Below, piece by piece: positions 17,381 to 21,162 of a stretch of 21,162 bases of DNA. The position numbers and the translations under genes were made by a program. The stretch's first letter is position 1, and the number at the start of each line of letters is the position of its first letter. The stretch is from assembly GCA_965198045.1 (NCBI GenBank), contig CBDAOL010000001.1:1-21162 (forward strand), given 5' to 3'. This DNA comes from CBDDEC01 sp965198045. GTDB taxonomy: Bacteria > Chloroflexota > Dehalococcoidia > UBA2979. Under the pieces are notes generated by a model. The model saw only the letters and a program-made list of their open reading frames with translations. It did not search any database and had not been told where the DNA came from.

Positions 17381-17405
17381 CGGCGGCTTCACGCAGTAGC
17401 CGCCG
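17381..17405. terminator. Hairpin between convergent genes
   Basis: Perfect 8-bp inverted repeat CGGCGGCT/AGCCGCCG with a nine-base loop, placed between the stop of the 100-residue gene (17366) and the stop of the TetR gene (17427). Position and strength suit a bidirectional terminator. There is no T-tract on either strand. Confidence 0.5.
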
Positions 17406-17426
17406 CGGCGGATCAGTCGCGACCGG

Positions 17427-18026
17427 TCAGGCTTGAGCGCACTCGAGGGCTGAGAGCAGAGCCTCGGTCGCGGCGTCGCTATCGATGTCATCGCCGAACA
17501 TGGCGATCAGCAGCTGGAGGCCCTGCAGCGCACTGAGGACGAGCAAGGCGAACCCGAGCGGATCGACATCCTCGCGCAACTCCCCGCTCTCCTTCGCCCG
17601 CTCTGCGAGGCGGATCGCGGCGTCGACGACGCCGCGGTCAATCACCGGCTCTGTCTCGGCGTTCCCCATCGCGGTAGCCAGCACCGCCTGGAGGTTGAGG
17701 ATCATGCCCTCGCGCGCTCCGTCTGAGTGGTAGCCGTGGGCGCTGCCCTCGATCAGGGCGCGCAAGGCCTGCGTGGGTGAGCCCGACCGGTCGAGCACCT
17801 CTTCCAGCACGCGTTTGCTGGAATCGAAGCAGCGCGCGAAGACCTGGCGGGTGAGCTCATCGCGATTCGGGAAGTAGCGGTACAGCGCGCTCCGGGTGAG
17901 GCCCGCCGCTTCGGCGATCTCGTCGAGCGACACCTCTCCGCCCTGAGCGGCCATCACCCCGACGGCGGCGTCGAGGATCTCCTCCCTGCGCACCTGGCGA
18001 AACGCTTCGCGCGCCTTCGTTGACAT
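17427..18026 (-). CDS. TetR-family transcriptional repressor
   Basis: 199 residues from the ATG at 18026, which has GGAGGGG six bases upstream; an ATG at 18053 is a less well placed alternative. The N-terminal DNA-binding domain is clear: RREEILDAAVGVMAAQGG, then the helix-turn-helix VSLDEIAEAAGLTRSALYRYF at about 32-52 and PNRDELTRQVF. The C-terminal helical domain (about 60-199) would bind a ligand and dimerise; its sequence does not reveal the ligand. It is divergent from the membrane protein/MerB cassette. An inverted repeat in the shared intergenic region covers promoter-like boxes on both strands, so it probably represses itself and the cassette. MerB genes are usually under MerR, so TetR control here is unusual. 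Two Cys are present (FARCF near 66 and ECAQA at the end), with no obvious mercury-sensing cluster. Confidence 0.92.
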   Translation of the reverse strand: MSTKAREAFRQVRREEILDAAVGVMAAQGGEVSLDEIAEAAGLTRSALYRYFPNRDELTRQVFARCFDSSKRVLEEVLDRSGSPTQALRALIEGSAHGYHSDGAREGMILNLQAVLATAMGNAETEPVIDRGVVDAAIRLAERAKESGELREDVDPLGFALLVLSALQGLQLLIAMFGDDIDSDAATEALLSALECAQA

Positions 18027-18076
18027 CCTCTGCCCCTCCGGGAACGCTCTCATCGCTTAGTGTGAACTGTGTGTTG

Positions 18077-18105
18077 ATGATTACAGACTTGACAGTATCA
18101 GTCAA
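18077..18105 (-). promoter_or_regulatory. Candidate promoter of the TetR gene
   Basis: On the minus strand TTGACT (18105-18100), a 17-base spacer and AATCAT (18082-18077) preceded by TG. The -35 box and spacer lie within or against the inverted repeat, which fits autorepression. Predicted transcript start is near 18070, giving a short leader before the ATG at 18026. Confidence 0.5.
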
Positions 18106-18108
18106 GTC
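18086..18108. promoter_or_regulatory. TetR operator: perfect 8-bp inverted repeat
   Basis: GACTTGAC, seven bases AGTATCA, GTCAAGTC: perfect 8-bp arms, 23 bp in total, in the intergenic region between the TetR gene and the MerB cassette. Size and symmetry are typical of TetR operators. It contains the rightward -35 box and the leftward -35 box, so one bound dimer would block both promoters. Confidence 0.75.
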
Positions 18109-18118
18109 ACGCTATCAT
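18089..18118 (+). promoter_or_regulatory. Promoter of the MerB cassette
   Basis: Consensus -35 TTGACA (18089-18094), an 18-base spacer and -10 TATCAT (18113-18118). The -35 box lies inside the operator. Predicted transcript start is about 18124-18126. Confidence 0.65.
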
Positions 18119-18124
18119 CACTAG

Positions 18125-18193
18125 ATGAGACGCATCCGTCCGGCCACGGTCACCGCGGCTCGTGGCGGCCGCAGCCAGGAGCAGACGAGATGA
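18125..18193 (+). CDS. Possible 22-residue leader peptide
   Basis: An ATG at 18125 falls at the predicted transcript start, so it would be read from a leaderless end. It encodes 22 basic residues (MRRIRPATVTAARGGRSQEQ, then TR). Its TGA overlaps the membrane-protein ATG as ATGA, an arrangement that often gives translational coupling. There is no ribosome site and no homology I recognise, so it may be chance. Confidence 0.25.
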   Translation: MRRIRPATVTAARGGRSQEQTR

Positions 18194-18669
18194 CGATGAA
18201 CGAACCGGAAGCAGCAACAGCAGTAGAGGTTGGTCGCGCGATCGGGACAGTGGGACGACTACTCCTCGGCGTGGTGTTCCTCGCGGGCGCGGCATTCGCC
18301 CGCACGAACGGCAGGCTGCAGTGGAACGAGCTCGCACTCGGGATCGTCGCCGCGCCCCTCGTACTGCTTGGATGGCAGGTGGTCCGGCTGCGCTGGACGA
18401 CTGAGCAGATGGACGCCACGGGCCGATCGGCTTCGCCGTGAACTTCGCCATCGGTATCCCATTTTTCATGTTCGATCCCCTGCGCGACCCAGCTCTCGTC
18501 TTCTACGGCACGTCGCTATTGCTTGCGGGCGTTCGCGGCTACCGGGTGCGAGGTGCTCGCGATCAGCAACTGGATTCTGCGCCGAGAAGACCAGGTCGGC
18601 TGCGTCGTCTTCTCGCCCATCGACCACATCGAACAGCAGCTGACCGCCGCTGCCGCCTCGAGCGACTAG
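18190..18669 (+). CDS. Four-helix membrane protein of the MerB cassette, two frameshifts
   Basis: AGGAG lies eight bases before the ATG at 18190. Frame 1 gives two membrane helices (VGRLLLGVVFLAGAAFA and LALGIVAAPLVLLGWQVV) and then stops early at 18441. One base missing near 18418-18426 would give TGPIGFAVNFAIGIPFF, and one extra base near 18543-18546 then restores the first frame as GCEVLAISNWILRR and QVGCVVFSPIDHIEQ, ending at 18669. The corrected protein has about 159 residues with probable helices in both halves and a Cys pair in GCEVLAIS and DQVGCVVFSP. I recognise this 'GCEVLAISNWLL...QVGC' tail from small membrane proteins of high-GC bacteria, but not a function. As the first cassette gene it could move the organometal or its product, or sense it (inference). 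Two overlapping short genes is the alternative reading. Confidence 0.7.
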
Positions 18670-18709
18670 GCCAGCGTCGCGAGGCCACGGCGCAGCAGGG
18701 AGCATCAAA

Positions 18710-19387
18710 GTGACAACGACATCGACCAGGAGCCCGCTCGTCGCGCAGGTCTGGGAGCGCTTCCAGGAGGTCGGCTTTACGCCCGACTTCGGCCCCGAGG
18801 GATCGCGCCTGCTGATCGCCCTCTACCGCAGGCTCGCGGAGACCGGCGAGCCGATCCCGGCCGCCGACATCGCCACGATCGCCGCCGCGCTGGACGTCTC
18901 CCCGGAGCAGGCGACCCACCTGATCGCCGGCACGGGCGAGACCGACGAGGACGGCGCCGTGCGCGGCATCGTCGGGCTCTCGCTGAACGACCACCCCCAT
19001 CGCTTCATCGTCGGCGATCACGAGCTCCGCAACTGGTGCGCGCTCGATCCGCTGTTGATCGTTCCGGTAATGACCGAGGACGTGCAGCTCGAGTCGGACG
19101 ATCCGCAGACGGGCGAGACCGTTCGCGTCTCCGTGACGTCGGAGGGCATTCAGGCGCAGCAGCCGACCGACGCGGTGATGTCGATCGTCGTGCCAGAGGC
19201 GGGTGCGACCGAATCCGTTCAGGCCGTGTGGATGCTGTTCTGCAACCAGGTGCACTTCTTCACCAGCCGCGAGGCCGGCGAGCAGTTCTTCGACGGCAAG
19301 GACTTTGAGGTCTACTTCCTCACGCTCGAGGAGGCCTTTGACCTCGGACGGTTGACCTTCGCGCCGCTCTACCAGCAGCTGCGATGA
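18710..19387 (+). CDS. merB: MerB-like organomercurial (alkylmercury) lyase 1
   Basis: 225 residues (E. coli-type MerB is about 212). MerB breaks the carbon-mercury bond by protonolysis, releasing Hg(II). The N-terminal winged-helix-like part holds RLLIALYRRLAETGEPIP and IAAALDVSPEQATHLI. The core has IVGLSLNDHPHRFIVG, then LRNWCALDPLL with Cys110 and Asp113 (Cys96/Asp99 of E. coli-type MerB), VMSIVVPE, and MLFCNQVHFF with Cys178 (Cys159). The structural Cys117 position is Asp, a known variable site. The tail VYFLTLEEAFDLGR also matches MerB. The GTG at 18710 has AGGGAG seven bases upstream. It follows the membrane protein by 40 bases. All three catalytic residues are present, so activity is likely; no mercuric reductase gene is in the window. 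Confidence 0.9.
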   Translation: MTTTSTRSPLVAQVWERFQEVGFTPDFGPEGSRLLIALYRRLAETGEPIPAADIATIAAALDVSPEQATHLIAGTGETDEDGAVRGIVGLSLNDHPHRFIVGDHELRNWCALDPLLIVPVMTEDVQLESDDPQTGETVRVSVTSEGIQAQQPTDAVMSIVVPEAGATESVQAVWMLFCNQVHFFTSREAGEQFFDGKDFEVYFLTLEEAFDLGRLTFAPLYQQLR

Positions 19388-19434
19388 GCTGCTAGCAGGC
19401 CGCCCGAGGAGCCGGCGCGCCCAGGAGGACAGAC

Positions 19435-19566
19435 ATGGTTCAGCGTTTTTACTTCAACACCATCCGAAAGCCCAGACGCGGCCAGCCGACGATCGCTGAG
19501 GCGCGCGAGGACTACGCGCGGCTCATGGCAGCGCGCGACGGAGCCGATCCGCTCGCTCGCCGTTAG
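19435..19566 (+). CDS. 43-residue basic protein between the two MerB genes
   Basis: A small gene with one of the best ribosome sites in the window: AGGAGG (19423-19428) six bases before the ATG. It begins MVQRFYFNTIRKPRRGQP and continues with a probable helix containing AEAREDYARLMAARDGADP, ending LARR. No cysteine, signal peptide or membrane segment. I do not recognise it. Its position between two MerB genes on the same strand, with strong translation signals, suggests it is real and co-expressed. A role as small accessory or partner protein is possible, but nothing in the sequence shows it. Confidence 0.65.
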   Translation: MVQRFYFNTIRKPRRGQPTIAEAREDYARLMAARDGADPLARR

Positions 19567-19640
19567 CCAGGCGAGGCAGGGAGTCAAGATCGAACCCCTC
19601 ATCCGGGCGGATACTTCACCTCGCCCACGCCCGATGTGCG

Positions 19641-19671
19641 ACCTCGGGCTCAGGACAGTAACCTCGGGCTC
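19641..19671 (+). repeat. 11-bp direct repeat upstream of the second MerB gene
   Basis: ACCTCGGGCTC occurs at 19641-19651 and 19661-19671, 20 bases apart, each followed by AGGAC (the second after an extra T). The second copy of AGGAC is next to the ribosome site of the second lyase. It could be a small duplication or a protein or mRNA-binding element. Confidence 0.4.
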
Positions 19672-19683
19672 TAGGACGAGTGC

Positions 19684-20346
19684 ATGGCGAACGTCGAAAC
19701 ACTGGCGACTGAGCTTCGCAAGTCCCTCGGTCGGGAGCGAAGCGGCGACGCGGTCGACTTCACGAAGGCGATGTGGGAGCGACTGCGCGGCGGCGCGCCA
19801 GTCTCGCGGACAGCGGCCCTTCGGATCGCGGCCGAGACGGGCCTCTCGTCCGAGGAGGCAGCGAACGTCGTCGGCTTCAGCGGACTCTCGCTGAACTCAC
19901 ATCCGCATCAGCTCGACTTCGGCGATCAGACGCTTTCTGCCTGGTGCGCCTGGGATCCCTTCTTCCTGGTCCCGGCCCTCGGCGGCAGCGCGCGCGTGAC
20001 GACCCAGGATCCGCTCTCTGGTGTGCCGATCGAGCTGAGGTTCGAGGACGGTGTCGTCGTCGAAAGTTCCGTCGATGCGCCGGTGATCTCGATCGTCGTG
20101 CCGGAGGAGAGCGAAGACGGCGACGCCTGTGGCGACAGCGTGGAGACGATGCTCGCCGCGTTCTGCAGCCAGGTCCACCTGTTCGAGAACGAGGTGAACT
20201 TGCGGCGCTACTTCTCCTCGCGAGGTTCAGAGGTGGTGACCCTCAGCCTCGACGAAGCGCCGGCGCTGGGCGGAGAGCGCGTGATCGAGGGCGGCGACGG
20301 GGAAGCGACCTGCGGGTGCTGTGCTGGGCCCGAGGACGGCGCGTAG
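19684..20346 (+). CDS. merB: MerB-like organomercurial lyase 2 with Cys-rich tail
   Basis: 220 residues, a divergent paralogue of the upstream lyase. It has a helical N-terminus (LRGGAPVSRTAALRIAAETG), VGFSGLSLNSHPHQLDFG, then LSAWCAWDPFF with Cys88 and Asp91, VISIVVPE, and LAAFCSQVHLF with Cys161, so the Cys-x-x-Asp plus distal Cys catalytic set is complete. It differs in a shorter N-terminus, an acidic loop with Cys139 (SEDGDACGDS) and a C-terminal extension ending TCGCCAGPEDGA (Cys210, Cys212, Cys213). A vicinal Cys pair near the C-terminus recalls the mobile CC tail with which MerA receives Hg(II); here it might bind or hand over the freed metal (inference). The ATG at 19684 has a modest AGGA site. 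It is the last gene of the cassette, 117 bases after the small gene, and convergent with the cytochrome gene. Confidence 0.85.
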   Translation: MANVETLATELRKSLGRERSGDAVDFTKAMWERLRGGAPVSRTAALRIAAETGLSSEEAANVVGFSGLSLNSHPHQLDFGDQTLSAWCAWDPFFLVPALGGSARVTTQDPLSGVPIELRFEDGVVVESSVDAPVISIVVPEESEDGDACGDSVETMLAAFCSQVHLFENEVNLRRYFSSRGSEVVTLSLDEAPALGGERVIEGGDGEATCGCCAGPEDGA

Positions 20347-20364
20347 CTCGGTGAGGTCGGATCG

Positions 20365-20739
20365 TTAATCGATCCCCGCTGCACGCTGCTGGGCCCGAAC
20401 GAACTCGACGATCGCCGCGACCTGCTCGTCGCTGAGCCCATCGATGCGCGGCATGTTGCCGAAGTCCCAGTGGTGCGATCGGACGCCTCGTCGCACGGCC
20501 AGCAGGAACGCCGCGTCAGCGTGGTGTGCGGGCCGGTAGATCGAGTCGATGAAGGGAGGCCCGCCCGTGGTGCCCTCGAGGTTCGGGCCGTGACATGAGG
20601 CGCACGTCTGCGCGAAGAGCGACGCGCCATCCAGGCCGCCGGCGATTGTCGAAATCGGCGCGCGATCATCGCTTGAGCCGCAGGCGAGGATCAGCGTCGC
20701 GACAGACACCCCAACTACGATCAGCGCCCGCCCGAACAT
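20365..20739 (-). CDS. Small class I cytochrome c, probable lipoprotein
   Basis: 124 residues from the ATG at 20739, preceded by GGGGAG; a TTG at 20757 is a poorer alternative. The N-terminus is a hydrophobic signal (ALIVVGVSVATLILACGSS) whose Cys20 sits in an imperfect lipobox, so the protein is probably exported and may be lipid-anchored. Heme c binds at CASCH (Cys46, Cys49, His50), followed by GPNLEGTTGGPPF, the usual 'GxxLxGxxGP' context. Met96 in FGNMPRI is the likely second iron ligand, and the C-terminal helix SDEQVAAIVEFVRAQQ closes the fold. Such proteins carry electrons to an oxidase or dehydrogenase partner, which is not visible here. It is convergent with the MerB cassette, 18 bases apart, so there is no evidence that it belongs to it. 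Confidence 0.9.
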   Translation of the reverse strand: MFGRALIVVGVSVATLILACGSSDDRAPISTIAGGLDGASLFAQTCASCHGPNLEGTTGGPPFIDSIYRPAHHADAAFLLAVRRGVRSHHWDFGNMPRIDGLSDEQVAAIVEFVRAQQRAAGID

Positions 20740-20758
20740 GACAGCTCCCCTGTTCAAG

Positions 20759-20774
20759 CATCGCGGGAGCGATG
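20759..20774. repeat. Short inverted repeat upstream of the cytochrome gene
   Basis: CATCGC, GGGA, GCGATG: a perfect 6-bp inverted repeat with a four-base loop about 20 bases before the cytochrome start. It may be an operator half or an mRNA hairpin near the ribosome site; could be chance. Confidence 0.3.
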
Positions 20775-20882
20775 GTCCTCCATCGATACATCAGATGCCC
20801 ACGGCGCTTCAACTGCCGAAGGCACCGCAGCGCAGGCACACGCGTTCTGTTCGACGGAGAATCAGTTGGCGCGACCGCGAGC

Positions 20883-21162
20883 TTAGGCGCTGAGCACGCT
20901 GGTGATTCCGTGCGCCGCTGACCAGATGCCGATCGCGATCATCGATAGCCCGGCGGCGGCCGGCAGCCATGCCGCCCACTGCTGCACCATCGCAAAGCCA
21001 CGGCCGTGGCGCGCCCGAGGCGTCCGAGGAGACGCGCCCGAGCATCCGCCGCCCGGCGAGGAACGCCACCGCGACCGTGGTCAGCATCGCGCCGAAGCCA
21101 ACGCTGAAGGCCACGACCAGCGCGAGGCCGACCGCGACCCGACCCACCGAGATCGCCGCGAG
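20883..21162 (-). CDS. C-terminal part of a NicO-type nickel/cobalt exporter, partial and frameshifted
   Basis: The N-terminal part lies beyond the right edge. From the edge the frame reads AAISVGRVAVGLALVVAFSVGFGAML and TTVAVAFLAGRRML, two membrane helices typical of the end of NicO/RcnA-family metal exporters. The frame then drifts into Arg-rich noise. One base gained within about 21004-21030 switches to GFAMVQQWAAWLPAAAGLSM and IAIGIWSAAHGITSVLSA, the expected last helix, ending at a TAA at 20883. The open frame that runs on to 20809 is therefore not the true end. Related permeases (HupE or sulfite/divalent-cation exporters) are alternatives. It lies 143 bases upstream of the cytochrome gene on the same strand. 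That gap holds only the short inverted repeat. Confidence 0.6.

Noticed and set aside
18020..18125. MerR-type operator upstream of the MerB cassette
   Set aside because: The spacer is 18 bases with a TetR-like 23-bp palindrome over the -35 box; no 19-bp-spacer mer operator and no merR gene.

Overview
The window is GC-rich, with strong G/C third-position bias, strong Shine-Dalgarno sites and dense genes on both strands. Its gene content is a luciferase-like flavin monooxygenase, an F420-type deazaflavin oxidoreductase, several CaiB/BaiF CoA-transferases with crotonases, a StaR/TTC38-like repeat protein and MerB-type lyases. This fits a high-GC Chloroflexota (Dehalococcoidia/SAR202-like) or Actinomycetota chromosome. 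That placement is inference: no rRNA, tRNA or other phylogenetic marker is present. No insertion sequence, CRISPR array, prophage or tRNA was seen, and no gap between genes exceeds about 215 bases.

Layout. 1-5.7 kb: a copper amine oxidase running off the left edge (-), a divergent MhpD-like hydratase (+), a thioredoxin-fold protein (-), a luciferase-like monooxygenase (-, frameshifted), a deazaflavin-dependent oxidoreductase (-) and a GH105-like hydrolase (+). 5.7-7.1 kb: a TPR protein. 7.2-16.1 kb: an acyl-CoA block. Rightward it has a crotonase, a double-domain CaiB CoA-transferase (two frame breaks) and a single CaiB CoA-transferase. Leftward it has a crotonase and a CaiB CoA-transferase two bases apart, then an HDOD-like protein. 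It ends with a divergent iron-ADH-fold protein (one frame break). 16.1-17.4 kb: a methyltransferase (-) and a small DUF3303-like protein (+).

17.4-20.3 kb is the most distinctive part. A TetR repressor faces a cassette encoding a four-helix membrane protein, a MerB-like lyase, a 43-residue protein and a second, divergent MerB-like lyase. A perfect 8-bp inverted repeat overlaps promoter elements in both directions. Both MerB proteins keep the Cys-x-x-Asp plus distal Cys catalytic set. The second ends in a Cys-x-Cys-Cys tail. No merA, merR, merT or merP lies in the window, so this may be a non-canonical, TetR-controlled organomercurial (or organometal) cleavage module. The right end holds a lipoprotein-like cytochrome c (-) and the 3' end of a NicO-type nickel/cobalt exporter (-, frameshifted).

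A caution: at least seven frame breaks occur in five genes, each joining two halves of one recognisable protein. Active-site residues are intact on both sides where they can be checked. This pattern looks more like indel errors in the sequence or assembly than gene decay, and start, stop and length calls in those genes should be read with that in mind.
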